NCBI GenBank assembly: GCA_010015655.1
Contig: ML976709.1
Span: 88,726-152,725, forward strand
Length of the DNA: 64,000 nucleotides
Direction: 5' to 3'
DNA from: Bimuria novae-zelandiae CBS 107.79
Lineage: Eukaryota; Ascomycota; Dothideomycetes; Pleosporales; Didymosphaeriaceae
Within the stretch, counting starts at the first letter, position 1; each line of letters starts with the position of its first letter. The notes below the pieces were generated by a model, which searched no databases, had not been told where the DNA came from, and saw only the letters and a list, made by a program, of their open reading frames with translations. Shown in pieces: positions 11,109 through 23,569 of the stretch. The position numbers were made by a program, and so were the translations under genes.

Positions 11109-12469
11109 ATGATTTGATGCTCTTACATGCAGTATCTGGCATGCGATTTGCATTTCTGGATTTATTGTCATGTGATCAAGTCGATAGGGGACTTGGCTAA
11201 CGAAATCCCGTATACTAAAAGCAGACTATTAGCAATCCATCAGTGCCTCATCAAACTACCGTTAATTTGGGGCCCCGTCAGTTAGTTTCTTAATGTCATA
11301 CTGTTCTGCGTTGCACAACACCGGAATTGCACAAACTCAGCACCGTTCTCAAACGAGCCGATTCGCGTAAGCATTGATTGAGAACTTCGCTCTCACATAC
11401 TAACTTAGAATCGCTCCAAAGTGGGTATCCTAACCGTAACGGTATGGACCTTGATCTGGGCACAGAGGTGCGATTTCCCCGCTCCGATAAGGTTGCGGCT
11501 ACTACCTGAGCTCGAGACTCTTGGCAACTGCTGCGTTACAGTAGCTGCGTTTCAGTCGCTGCCTCATACGTTGATAAATCCTTCCTTCGCTTCGCGTAGT
11601 GTCCAATACGGTCGGGCTGTTGATTAATAGACGCCTGAATAATGGCTTATCCTGATTAGTTCCAGGTTTCTCTGCAGGAAATTGCTGGGCGCGCAGAACC
11701 GAAAGTTCACGAGCTAATAAGGTGGAATGGAGGAGACGTTGCGAATAACAGTAGATTCACGGGAGCGGAGGTTGAACCCGCTTAAGACGGTCTTAACCCC
11801 CATGCATCTTCGATTCTGCCACATCCTGGCGAGCTCACCTATCAGATTCTCAATTGTGGACTACGCATGCAAGTACTCGTCATCCACCAATCGCTCGGAG
11901 CGCTCAACCACCATTTGGCGACTCGAGCCATGCTCTGGGTAGCGTAGACTGAACCACTTAGCCAAGGTGGTAATTATTGGTAGTGGAAATACGCTGCCGC
12001 CGTGACGAGCTGAGTTCCCAAGCAAGCTCGTATGCGGCCAGCCAGCCACCATCGACGATGCTGGCAGCAATCGGGCCCTTTTCGGTAAGGTGCGATACCA
12101 CAAGAGGACACCGGACGGGTGGACCCGCCTGGCTCCAAGCGCTATATTAGTGGGCCGCGGGTTTAAACCGTCAGCCAAACCGCCTCGATACTTCCCTAAT
12201 AGTACGATCGAGACCCAGTCAATTTTACGAGTCCTCATGAAATATCTCTTCATGTGCATGCTGACTAGATAGGCAACATGGCGTGCACCATTCGCTCCTC
12301 CGGCTGCACGCCAGTCAAGATAGAGCGCGGCATTTCTTCCCACTCGATGCAAGATATAAACGACAGAAGATCTGCCGCTACTGCATCGTACAGTCAACGT
12401 CCCGAAGGATGGCGAAGCAATCTTATCATCTGCAAAGAAGCTCATCCGCTGTTTGAGAACGATGAAAAA
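11109..12469. other. Intergenic region without a recognised gene
   Basis: Base composition is like that of the genes, not RIP-mutated. Several open frames exist, the longest on the minus strand (11861-12475, 204 codons), but none shows a motif, splice structure or codon pattern I can tie to a family. Confidence 0.4.
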
Positions 12470-12736
12470 ATTCATATGCCCAAGGATGACAGTGTTTGCC
12501 GACTGGATTCCCTACACTCTGTTCTAAGCATGCCAGACTGCGACGATGTGCCAGTGCGACTCCTACATCTATCCTTCTGGGAGTTCCTCACCGATACGTC
12601 AAAGAAGGAGAAGAGCCCGTTTTGGGTGGATGAGAGAGCAAGGCACGAGAGGCTAGCACCCCGTTGCCTTGAACTCATGTCTGGCCCAGATGGCTTACGA
12701 CAGAACATGTGCGAATTTTCTATTATTGTAAGGTAG
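12470..12736 (+). pseudogene. Fragment of a NACHT/STAND (HET-E-like) protein
   Basis: The plus-strand frame reads LDSLHSVLSMPDCDDVPVRL, then a stretch with LHLSFWEFLTD and a conserved RCLELMSGPDGLRQNMC. This closely resembles the linker that follows the NACHT ATPase in fungal NACHT-WD40 proteins of the vegetative-incompatibility type. No P-loop is visible upstream and no WD40 repeats downstream, and the frame ends soon after in sequence that no longer matches. I read it as an isolated fragment left by deletion or recombination. An upstream start in the same frame exists at 12278 but that part matches nothing I know. Confidence 0.65.
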
Positions 12737-13188
12737 AGTAATCATCTCGTGTTCAATGAACGAGCAAGGTTGCTGACGAGCTTTACGAAGGTCTAATCAA
12801 TAGGTCTTCTCATTCCACCCAGCATTAGGGTTAACCCGAGCTTCGCATGTTAAGGAGTGCATGGATCTGTACCTCTTTTTTGAGGTGGACGATGCTGCTC
12901 ACCGCATTGTGGGAGTACCACAAAGGCTGTAATCGTAGATTAGACCATGATAATACAGCCGGCGATGGAGGCCATTGTCACGGTGTTGCGCATCGTGTAC
13001 GTTGTCTTCGAGGCTTGCTGTCATCAAAATGGGCATCTGCTACTGTCCTCCTCCCAACATCATCATGAGTCTTGTAGATACGATCGCGCTTTGTGACGCT
13101 ATACTGCTCGAGATGACTTAGAGACGATGTAAGTAAACCAAGTCTATACGTGGAGATTGAAAGTGCCGATACTCTGCTATTCCAGAGC
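12737..13188. other. Intergenic, nothing recognised
   Basis: Lies between the STAND fragment and the 3' end of the chromodomain gene. No supported coding frame; presumably includes the chromodomain gene's 3' untranslated region. Confidence 0.4.
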
Positions 13189-15222
13189 TCAGATCGCTGC
13201 TCGACCCAATCTGAGAGCCCTATGTCTCCCACGCGCAGTCTTTCCGGACTTGTCATCGTCTGAAAAATCATCTGCATCCCTGTCTTCTTCGCAACACCGT
13301 TCCCAGTGACTAAGCCTTCTTGGAGGACCTGGCACTGCAGGATTAGCCTCGTGGAACTCACGGAGCTTGCGTGGGCTATTTTTAAAGTTAGATGCGTTGT
13401 ACCATTCCGGATCAGCGTCATATCCAACCCATTGGACCCGATACTGCAAATTTCCTTGAAAGAGACGACTGGCCAGAATCCGCTCTACCTCGTATTCGGT
13501 ATCGTCACTTGCAGTTCCCCAGTTGAGCACCAACTTATCTGTGCTCTGCACCTCCGTGGAGTTGACATGGCAGTTGTTCTCGTCGTTTCCTGCGCTGTCG
13601 CTGCTACTCTCGGCGCCAATGTCTTCACTACGCTGCACCCCGGCATACGCGCGTGGCCGTACTTTCGAAGTAGGTTGCGGAGGACGGTGGAAAAGGTATC
13701 GAGTTCGCTGTGTTGGAGCGTGCGCGGCCTTTGTAGGTCTCTGCTTCGATTTTTTGCTCGATGCGCGACTGTGCCGCTTACAGCTTACAGCAGTGACCGA
13801 AGCATCGCGTTTCCGTTTTTGTACCAGCCGCGGGCTGCTCATCCTCCGGGCGCGACTGTCATCACCATTATCATCGCTGTGGCAGTGGTTATCACCTCCA
13901 TTGCTTACGCCTCTGAGCGGTGAATATTGGCCTTGCTACCGTTAGGCACGGCAAACGCATTTGCAAATTGTGGGCGCTTACCTTGATCACTCGCTGGCTC
14001 AGATCTCCGCAGCTGCCGTGGTTCGACCATCGAATCCTGGATGGCATGACTGCTACCCTTTCGAAGTGACTGGTCGCTAGAGGAGATGCCGGTATCCATC
14101 AGGAACAGTAGATTATCGTGAGGCACAGCATCCTCTACCTGGATATTGCCGCTTGAAGGCGAGAGTGACTGGCTTGTAGTGGGTGCAGGCCGTGCGGAAT
14201 AGCGAGCATCTTGCAGAACGCTACTGCTCCTTGATCCTGGCGAGCGGCATTTGCCCTCCCCTTCACCTTCGTCATCATCACTATTCTCGTCGCCTACACC
14301 AGTTACGTCCATATTAGTTCCGTTACATCTCCGCGTTATGCTAGAGCCATGCTTACCTAGATCTGTCAAGTCAATAACTTCGCTTTTGTTCAACATCGTT
14401 GCAAGATCGCCCGTCATATTCTGTGCGCTCGGGTTTGCCCTTTGCGAGGAGCACTCGCCCTCCTCACCACCATCGGCCATCGGATGCACCTGGTGCTCGT
14501 CAATGCTGGATGTAATGTCTGTGCAATGTTAGACACAGCACAGATAAGTACACCGATTCGAGCGCTCACTTGCCTTCGCTACTACGCTCAGCAGTAGAAC
14601 CTTGATTTGGGCTCTTAAACGTCTCAAATGAGATTTCTCCAGCATATCCGTTTTGCTCGTAGTTGACGCTTCTCTCTCGGTGAGGGAGGAGCCAATCATC
14701 ATCGCGTCCGGCGACACCACTCCGGTCATCTCCATCAGCGCGGTCGCCATCAGCGCGGTCGCCATCGTCGCTGGTTTCATCATCAGATGCACCATCTATG
14801 CGCGAGTTGGCTATCGGGTGAGATCGACTCAACCGATTGCCAACATCGTTGCTTTCTCTTCCACTGCCGCTGATCTCGTGGTCGGCTTCGTTGTCGGCTA
14901 CATCTCTATTAGTTGTCATAGAATCCCAGAAAAAACTCTAACATTACGTCGGCTATAGGGATGCCTACCTGAGCACGTCAAATCGACGATTTCAACACCA
15001 TGTGCCGCGTGTGCAAGTTCCTCTCTATTCCCCCTTGCACTGTTCGAATCAGGCTCGATACCCAGAATATCCTTGAAATTGGGGTACTTACTCGTCGTTG
15101 CTAGACAGGACTTTCTTCAATGGGAGACTTCGAGGGGTCTGCTTCGGAGGCCCATTATAAGATATGAATTGAAGGGGGCCTTGCGGCTGCCGCACAGGAA
15201 AGGTACTGAGAAATGTTGTCAT
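13189..15222 (-). CDS. Chromodomain protein with acidic, disordered N-terminal region
   Basis: Five exons: complement(join(13189..13931, 13982..14505, 14570..14903, 14969..15039, 15092..15222)), total 1803 nt, 600 aa; introns are 50-65 bp with GT...AG ends. The start at 15222 gives MTTFLSTFPVRQPQGPL. The only globular domain I see is a chromodomain at about residues 497-555, with YEVERILASR, YRVQWVGYDADPEWY and LREFHEANPA. Chromodomains often bind methylated histone H3 tails; this subtype is common in fungal orphan genes and resembles retroelement integrase chromodomains. The rest is low-complexity, acidic and Ser-rich, with a basic stretch (QKRKRDASVTAVSCKRH) before the chromodomain. Two hydrophobic-acidic motifs, VEIVDLT (near residue 62) and EVIDLTDL (near residue 220), look like SUMO-interacting motifs. 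Function unknown; a role in chromatin or genome defence is speculation. Confidence 0.82.
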
Positions 15223-16605
15223 CGCGGCGTTGGTGTTCTGAAGTCCTAGGGTTTCGATGGAAGCGGGAAACGCAGACGTTTAAGTAGGCCATGAGCCCGC
15301 TTGAGGAGCTTTCCGCGCCCGAGCTCGCACAGCCGCCGAATGCTAGCAATGGTGCAGCCTTCGCATTAAGCCCCTTCGCTGTCGGACGGAACCGTGAGCA
15401 GATATCCCACCAATACTCGCCCCGGAACTGAGGAATGGTGGCGCCAGTTTCCCAGAAGACCACGCCGTAGGAAGCGGATCCACCTCCTTTTCGTCGGAGG
15501 CCGCCTGACAATCGTATGAGCCTGTAGATGACGTTTCCGTCTGATCCGGTGCCCGCACGCTGATCAGGGAGCTCCCAGCAAAGGCTCTCCACTTGTCGGC
15601 ACCTCCGAGACCCAGACTTGGGCTCATATCTTCATCCAGGCCTCAACTTCAGGCTTCTGGCGGGGGTGGACCGAATCATGGAGGCAGATCGGCGCCCGAG
15701 CGGGCTCCTGCTTGATCAAGAGGCCGCTCTAGCCGTTCCATCCGCTTAAACTGTAACGTCGGAACGCAACCTGCCGTGATGCATGCAGTCAAGCGGACCC
15801 AGGCTCCACCAATCGGTGTCGAGTGCAGACTGGGCGAGTACGTGCCAGTACCGTCCTGCGTGGCTGGACAGCGGGTCGTAGCCTAGCTGAGTCTGCCCCA
15901 TCTGACTCTCTCATGAAACTGACTTTGCAGCAACGGCATTCTAGGCCAATAGTCTTCCCAAGGCTTGCAGTTCCGTGAAATTGTTGACGGCCCAGCTGAG
16001 ATTGCACGGGCCAGTCCCCTCCCGCTCAGACGCTATCGAGACGTGCAAGGCGCTTCTATTGCCGTCCCGCGTGATTGATGAGGTGGCAGGTCGACGATCT
16101 CCGAGACGAGCAGGTATGCGGCTTCTTCTGAAAGGAGAAACCGAAGGGATGGCTGGAATCCGTTCATAGGCGGTGCCAGAGCAGAGGGTAGATGCCATGA
16201 ACACTGCTCATCCATGGGGAAGACGAGTGACGCAGAGCGGCCGAAATCCAGAGTGGAATAGAGCTGCTCGCGGAGCATCCAGAGAATATGAGAATCGCCT
16301 CAGACACGGCACAGCGCCCTCATCGTCGGTCCATCAAGGGGGTGCGAAGATTGGAGCCATCCGGGCAGTGCACGGTTGCATGATTGCCAAGGGGTGAGAA
16401 AATGCCTCACGGGCGAGTCCGAGTGACCAATTAGGAGAGAAGGGAGTAAAGAGACGATGGAAGGAGGAGTATAGGACGGCGAGGGCGGCGCACTTTTATG
16501 TGATGGGTTAGCGCACGGGCCATATAAAAGCGGCGAGCTGCCAAGTGAGCGTCCATTTCCCGCTCAGGAAACCTCCATTTCCGGATGCGGTTCCACCACC
16601 ACCAA
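15223..16605. other. Intergenic region upstream of the chromodomain gene
   Basis: Not RIP-mutated. It contains overlapping open frames on both strands (for example 15155-15592 minus), none with a family signature I recognise. The right edge, near 16605, is an abrupt switch to AT-rich RIP sequence. Confidence 0.4.
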
Positions 16606-18480
16606 TATACCTTTAATTATACGTAGGCTATATAATTACTAATTTTTATATAATAATCTAGAAGGGTGCTATCCTTTTTAGCTTATATATTAAAGACTTT
16701 AATAAATAGACGCTATAAGACGTCTTTATACTTAGACGCGTATTTAAAAGAGAGCTTATATAAGTGCTAAAAGATAAGGGAATTACACTATAATTAGATA
16801 GTAAAGGTACCTAAGCTTAGAAGCTATACAACATAGCTTAGGGGAAGGCGGAGACAGTTGCTCGTACGCAACCTCTGTCACTATATAGGGTTCTACACGA
16901 ACGTATAAATAACACGCCGCCACTAGAATAACCTCCTTAGCGACCACAGCGAGCACCTACAATCGTACCGTAATTAGAGCTGCGATACCCCTCGTACGAA
17001 CGACAAATGCTAGTTCGCACGCCTACCGCCGCACCATACCTGTACAGTACACCACCAGTCGAGCCATACCTGTTAGAACTACCTATAGGATAGTACCCAC
17101 CTGCGCAACTTCCATCGCCCCACAACCTATATAACCTCCCGCCACTAAGGGATAGCGTCAACAAACGGCTCCTAATAGATAAAATAATATAATTTTAAAA
17201 GGTATAAAAAAAAGAAGAACAACTACTTAGGCTAACTATATAATATATTAGTAGATAAAGTAAGAATATTTATTAATCTATACTAGCGCTTAAATATCTA
17301 AGACATTTAGTACGTAGATATCTTTTTAGATATCTTAATAGACTATATAAGTGCGTACTACCTAAGTAAAATAGGCCCTAGCTATATATAAAAGTTATTA
17401 TATAAAAAACTAAGTAATTACTTTAATACTAACGTTAACTATAGCTAGTACTAGATAGACGATACAATAATAACCTTTATATAGTATAAATAAAAGAACC
17501 TAGAAAAGACCCTGTCCGAAGTCTTTAAGGCTATAATTAATAAGTTTACTCTTATATAGAGAGCTCTAGGCCTAGAATTTTAAGGTAAAATACTATTACA
17601 TACCGCTGTCGTATAAGTCTATAGAGGGTAACTAGAGTTTAAATAAGCTATATTCTTAATTAAACCTTTATATAAAGCTCTATTTAGTAACCTTCGCGTA
17701 TTACTCTAAGTTACGATTAATAGATAGGCTAACACATACCTACTTAATCTAGTTAATTTGTACTATATAGATTGTAGATATAGATCGGCGTCTCGTACAT
17801 AAGAATATACCTAGCCAGGATTTACTCCGCGCAAAAGAGTTTTCTAAGGATTATATAGACCTAGGTTATCCCCACGATTAATATTAAGACCCCGTATAAT
17901 AGTTAAGAAATACTTTATATGTTATAAGAAAGGATACTAGTTATTTAACTACCCCTAGACTAACCTTACGCGTGCGACTCGACAATACATCGCCACTATA
18001 TAAAAGAGAAAAAGAGCTAGGGAATCATACGATGGGATTTGCAAAGAGGGATGCTAAAGAATAGAAAGCAAAGAGAGAGGGAAGACCGTAGCATTACTAA
18101 GGCAAGTTATTTATAGGGGAATGGGCAGTACGCAATTAGAGGGACCTATATAGAAGAGAAGGAGGTAACTAGTATAGAAGGTAACTCTTTAAACAAAAAC
18201 AGAAAGTTGCTAGTGTCCGTACGCAGTAGCGTTACGGTCGGAATACTAGTTATCGCGCGAGAAGGATGCGCGTGCACGTGCGCGAACAGCCGTGCGCGAA
18301 CATGTACATATTCTCCTTTTCGTCCGTACAACGAACAAGACAAGCAAGAACCAGATGTTATTACCCATCCCTACCATCCGTACGCTGTGCACACCGTACA
18401 CTACTCTTACTCTTACTACTTAAGTGCTTATCCTATAAGTAGCTAGCTAAAAGAGCCCATTCAACAACCTACTATTAAAT
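16606..18480 (+). mobile_element. RIP-mutated LTR-retrotransposon relic with gag-like frame
   Basis: AT-rich sequence dense in TA and stop codons. On the plus strand, about 17220-18010, a broken frame has the flavour of a retrotransposon gag (DIFLDILIDYISAYYLSKIG) and ends near 17905-17955 with a knuckle-like stretch KKYFICYKKGY, which resembles the C-x2-C...GCW...H pattern of some fungal gag proteins with one Cys changed to Tyr. No ends or LTRs were identified. 18200-18330 is a less AT-rich patch with CG-rich words. Confidence 0.45.
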
Positions 18481-19224
18481 ATCTTAGAACTTCGAGACTA
18501 ACTCTTAAGAGCTAAGTGTAACAGGAACAATCGCTCGTCGACACGAGAACCCTTGGCCAGTCAAGACAGGATTCGAGATCATCCGAAAACCGACACTCAT
18601 TCGTATCGGACCAATTTCGGATCTATCAGACCGATAGGAAACTACGGATCCGATTCGGACCTATTTCGGATCCATCAGACTAACAGTTAACCTATAGTAG
18701 ATATGTGCTAGCTAGCTATTTAAGAAGAGGTGTATTTAGAGGAGCTTAAGGCTATTATAGTTTAGTACCTTTTCTATATCCTTTCGTACTAGGCCTATAG
18801 GCACTTAATTTATTTAAAGCTACATTCTTATACGCGCACTCCTATATACCACTGCTAAGAAATACGCTAATATCGATCCTTTAAGTAACCTGCACCAATA
18901 TATCAATCGTATAATCCCAGGGTTAATACTCCAGAAAGTTTACTTTTCCTTCTCTCTCTGTAAACATGTAATTCCATGCTTGGTAGCACCTTAGAATTTC
19001 ATAGTTTATGCTACCTTCTATCTTCTTGCGCTTTATAACCTAGTAGTTCCTGTCAGCGTCTGCCAAAGGTATTTCCCATTTTTTAACTATTCGTCGTAAG
19101 ACTATATTATTAATAGCTCTCTTATCTACTATTATATTCTATTAATACGTAGGCTTTACTTATAATGTATAGTTACAGCGCTTAAAGAATAGCTTTTTCT
19201 TTTTTGAGTTAATAGTAAAGTTAT

Positions 19225-19306
19225 GCTTCCTTAATTAGGGTAGTTTTAAAATTACGTCGTGATTAGCTTCCTTAATTAGGATAGTTTTCAAATTTCGTCG
19301 TGATTA
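19225..19306. repeat. 41-bp tandem duplication inside relic B2
   Basis: Two units (19225-19265, 19266-19306) begin GCTTCCTTAATTAGG and end CGTCGTGATTA, with a partial third unit after. The unit covers the codons that in element D encode NHDVILRLP...LRK at the protease/RT junction. Confidence 0.8.
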
Positions 19307-21480
19307 GCTTCCTTAATAATATTAAGGGTAATTAGATCCTATTGTCTATAGATTATAAGGGTAGTTTTAACTTTATATTTAATTATTACTTTACTAGGTA
19401 TTAGTTATCTATTCGTAATATAAATAGCATAGGGTATAGCCTTCTTACGCTTATAGAGTCCTGTTTTATTAAATGCTTTTTTTAATATATAGCTCTCTTG
19501 TACTTTTAAGATTAGCATGGCTTTTATCTATATTCTGTTAAGCTATACTAGTAGCTTAATTATTACTTAGCTATTAATAGTATTTACTTCTTTAAAGACG
19601 CTCTCTTACCTAAGCCTAGGTCTAAAAAAGACATCCTCTTTATTACTAGCTCCATAGGCTTAAGGCGTCCTTCTTTATTCTTTTTTAAAGCTATTACTAA
19701 GCCTATTCTTAGAACACTTTACTATTTTTATTCCTTATTACTAATTTAATTCTAAGGATCGTGGATCATTTTAGTATATAATTAAATCCGTACTTTTCCA
19801 TTTATTTTATATATTTTTTATAGTTAAAGTGTAAGCACGTTTGCTATATATCTAACATGTAATTTCTATTAACTAGTAGTAATATTACTTATTTTATTAC
19901 TTAATTAAAATATAAAAAAATATCATGTTTCACGTTTATCCTAAAGATAAATATTATAACGGGCGATAGGATAGTTAAAGTACCCTTATTTATACCGCTA
20001 GTATATTCTAGGAAAATAGCTATATTCCTTAGCTTAGTAATATATAGTATACTAATTTTCTTTATAGAGGGTCTATCGTATAGTCCTATGCGTAGGATTG
20101 TAGTGGTCTAGATTATACTATAGTTTATAGTTTAAGTTTTTATTTAGGTATTTCTTCTTAAGATCATTATATACATAGTAGTAGTCTGCCTATTGACGTA
20201 CTGCTTTACTAACTAAATTAACTTAATAACCGTGGTATAGTGCTACTTTATAGTCTTTATCTTATTTTGTTAATAGTATAAAACTGAAGTCTCCCTCCCT
20301 TAGTTAGTGTTCTTTTAAGAAGTCGAAAATATTCGTTATCTTACTAGTAACTAGTTTACTTTAGCTAAGGTAAGGTTTAAAAAATAAATGTACTAACTCT
20401 TTCTCTTTTTTATCTAAACCTTTATATGCATCCTTAACGAGTCGTAAGTTATGTAACCCTAATTATTCTAAGTCTTTGTTATAAATATTAATTTATTTGA
20501 TAGCACTTACTACCTGCCATTCTTTATTAATTATGTTATTAATAATTAGTACATTTAGCTGCCTGGTAATCTTGTTCTTAGATCTGCAGTTCCTGGCTAT
20601 GTGACCTAGTTTGCCATATATATAGCAAAGTCGTGTCCCGGTCCCTTGCTTGTAGGTTCTATCTAGGGTACGTCCTTATTTAGACTTATAAAAGCCTTTT
20701 GCCTTTCCTGTTCTTTTCTCTATTACGTTAACTTAATAGTACTAGATTCCTTTTATTAATTAGTAAGTATAGTTAGTTTAGTTCTTGCGCTATTACTTAA
20801 AGTTATAGCAATTAGCTTTTGTTATAGGTAATTTACAGCTTTTTATATTTTAGTTCTAGCGTAGGTCTCTTTCTAGTTTATACTATTTATTATTAATTTT
20901 AATTACTTCTACTATAAGGTTTTATAAAGTATTAGTCTTTACTTTACTGTGTAATAGTTCTTCGCGCACGTGTCTCTTTAGTCTTTTGTAAAATATAGTT
21001 ATAAGACTATTATTATTTTACGTAGCTTAGTTAGCGTTCTTAAGGAATTTAAATTTATATTTAGCTACTAAATATGTTTATTTAGGTTATTAGATATTTT
21101 GTTAAGAGATGGTTTTCTAATTAGTAATTCTAAAATACTTTTTAACGTTAGTATAAAACGTGTTATAATTTTTTATAATTTTATCTATAGCGTCACCGTC
21201 TATATTAGCTCTAGCTAGGTATTAATTAACGTAAGGATGGATGTACTTAAATGCATCTCCTTTTATATAGGTAAAAGCAAATATAGTTTTATTTATATCC
21301 TCTTATTCTTTCTTTATTTTATAAAAGTATAGGTTAAGTTGCAAGATCTATAGTTCCGTATAATTACGTTTACTATAAAAGAAGTTAGGCTTTTATAGAA
21401 GCTCTTTATTCCTTTAGGAGTATCTATTTTAGTATTTATCGTGTTAGTAAAAAAGGTATCGTTAACACTTATATTAAGAG

Positions 21481-21909
21481 TGTTTAAGATATTAAGCTTT
21501 AAGGGATAGCTAGTCCTAAAGGGATTAAAGTTAGTTTTTAGGTAAAAATATTAATAATATAAGTGAAGAGTATTAATAGCTTGCGCGTATTAATACGGCA
21601 TTAGTATTAAAAGTATATATAATATAATTAAATTAATAAGAGAGCCTAAGTTAAATTTAAATAATAAATTAGTAAATAAGTTAAATATAATAGTAGAAGA
21701 CTAGTATTGCGTTTCTATATACATAACTTATCCTACAAATTCTAAGAGTCCTAGGCGTCCTAAAGTACTATATATTAAGACACTTCTAGGATACCTGATA
21801 TTTCTAAGGCGCGTGACTAAATCACGTGACTTATAGCTAAGTTATGAATCTTAGCTAGTCGCATCGATAAGCGTCCATGCCCCGCCTTGTATTATGTTGG
21901 ATCTTAACA
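21481..21909 (-). repeat. LTR of Gypsy relic B2
   Basis: Read on the minus strand it starts TGTTAAGATCCAACAT and ends CTTAAACA. It aligns over its length with the sequence at 30231-30665, with mostly transition differences. Confidence 0.7.
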
Positions 21910-22624
21910 GATCTTAAAATTATACCTCCTGTCTCTTAGGAGTATTATTATATTATTAGGGGTTCTTAGCGCTCTTTTACTATTTTATTTAATTAGTCCT
22001 TTCGCTCCTTATAGTAGAATCTAAAAGGTATCTTAAAGATTTATTGTTACTTTAATTTTGCTTAAGAAATACTATATTTTACTCTTGTCAACTCTTAATA
22101 CTTAGAGTTTAGTTATAAATAAGGAGGCTATTCTTTTATTTCCTTAACTTTTACTTTTTTATAAGCTAATAACTTACTATGCATAATTATTTACGCTAAG
22201 ATATAAACTTTTAATAAAAAAAAATTTCTTATTTTTATAACTTTTTTATTTAGTAAAGATAGTTTTACTAGCGTTAAGTATTTATTAAGACTTTTTCTTA
22301 ATTACGTACTAAGGAGGGTTGTATCTTCTTGTAGGTCTAGGCGTTGCCTTTATAGTATCTATTTACGTAAGTCCTTTAACTTTATGTGCTACTTTATAGC
22401 TTTAGTTTATAATTATATTTAAAATCTACTTATCCCGCGATAGGTAAAAGTATTTAAATTTAATATAAAAAGCTAAGTGCTTAAGCAGCTAAAAGTGCTA
22501 AAAGCATACTTATAAATTTAATAAAAAGTTTAAAGTTAAGCTTTAGGCGTTGAACTTATATATCTAGGATTTGCATAACCAAGGGTCAAGGATCTAAGGC
22601 AATAACTGGGCGTAGCCCATTACA
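21910..22624 (-). repeat. LTR/5' region of Gypsy family C (isolated copy)
   Basis: Read on the minus strand it begins TGTAATGGGCTACGCCCAG and matches the plus-strand sequence beginning at 48154 (TGTAATAGGCTACGTCCAG) for roughly 700 bp, with many transitions. It is sandwiched between the gag of relic B1 and the LTR of relic B2. Confidence 0.65.
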
Positions 22625-23134
22625 TTTTTTATTTTTATAAATTCTTCTTGTAGTGCGAAATACGCTTTATTAATCTTAATAAATTATTTATATAGTTTAT
22701 TAAGTGTTTTAATCCTTACACTACTACATAAAAGTGTTTTTTATACTTTATAATTAAGGTCCTGCGTATATATAGTTTTATAAAAATTATTTTTTAGTTA
22801 AATTATACAGCATACTTGCCGAACTCTACTATGTACTTAGCTATAAATTATTATTACTTAATAATTTAAATATCTTATTTAGCTATAGTAGTCTTATTAG
22901 TAATTTTAAATAATTGCTTAAACTACTTCTTAAAGTTAGCATAGTTCTTAATAATATTAATCGCGTTAGCGTAGCTATTTATATAGTTTTTGTTTATATT
23001 TTTATAGTCTATATCTATCTACTTAACTAAATAGGGGCGGATGTATTCCTTAGCTAGTTTATGTATATATATTATAGTAAAGATACCCCTATTTATATCA
23101 TTAAGAGTATTACTTTAATTAAAGAAGTACAGGT
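22625..23134 (-). pseudogene. gag relic of Gypsy B1, interrupted by element A
   Basis: The minus-strand frame reads FIAKYIVEFGKYAV and later LNKLYK...FALQEEF, which line up with the gag of element D (VAEYAAEFRKYAVQ; LNKLYKESIR; FALQEEF). The 5' part of this gag and its LTR (30231-30665) lie on the other side of element A, which inserted between 23139 and 30084. The gag is cut short at 22624 by the family C LTR. Confidence 0.65.
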
Positions 23135-23139
23135 CTCGT

Positions 23140-23569
23140 TGTTACGGTCCAGAAGTCGACGGTGGGACGGAGAGCCTTATGACGGCATCCGGGTCCCACC
23201 TCGGGCTTACGTAATGTCCCAGGCTGTTCCAGATGCCAAGACCATGGGACAACCGTGGGACCACGTGACTCGGGTCACGTGGTGTCCTAAGGAATCCCAT
23301 GGGATCCCACGGTCCCAGGCTATAGGACAAGGAGGATATATATAACAGGACGGTTTCCTATGTTATACTCCTTGTAGTCAACTTATATATCTTCTATGCA
23401 AGTACGTTCTCCTATATAGACTAATAGTTATCTTACTTTATTATAAAATTAGATTATCTAGCCTCGCGCTAAGTGTCGTATTAACTTATACTATTAAATA
23501 ATCTATAAAGTACTATAATGCCTTACCGCCCTAACCTAGATTAGAATAAGGTGTAAGAGCCTTATAACA
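23140..23569 (+). repeat. 5' LTR of element A
   Basis: 430 bp, TGTTACGGTCC...CTTATAACA. It contains many GGGAC/GTCCC words and a perfect hairpin CACGTGAC-TCGG-GTCACGTG at 23262-23281. Confidence 0.9.

Larger units (their letters stand above)
18880..21909 (-). mobile_element. Gypsy retrotransposon relic B2 (5' LTR, gag, protease, start of pol)
   Basis: In minus orientation: an LTR at 21481-21909, then a gag frame, then a CCHC knuckle near 20590-20632 (CYIYGKLGHIARNC, second Cys changed to Tyr by G-to-A), then the protease end near 19230. At about 18880-19020 comes a pre-RT segment AWNYMFTEREGKVNFLEY, nearly the same as in element D (AWNHMFTEREGKANLPEH). The spacing from knuckle to protease end (about 1.38 kb) agrees with element D (about 1.34 kb). 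RT and everything beyond are missing, so the element is truncated near 18.8 kb. All frames are full of RIP-type stops. Confidence 0.65.

Noticed and set aside
11861..12475. 204-codon open frame on the minus strand
   Set aside because: No domain, no splice signals, atypical residue make-up (Arg/Leu/Gly-rich) and antisense to sequence of similar openness; likely chance.
14506..14569. GC-AG intron in the chromodomain gene
   Set aside because: A GT...AG choice (GTGAGC to CATCCAG) gives the same downstream frame and is more usual.
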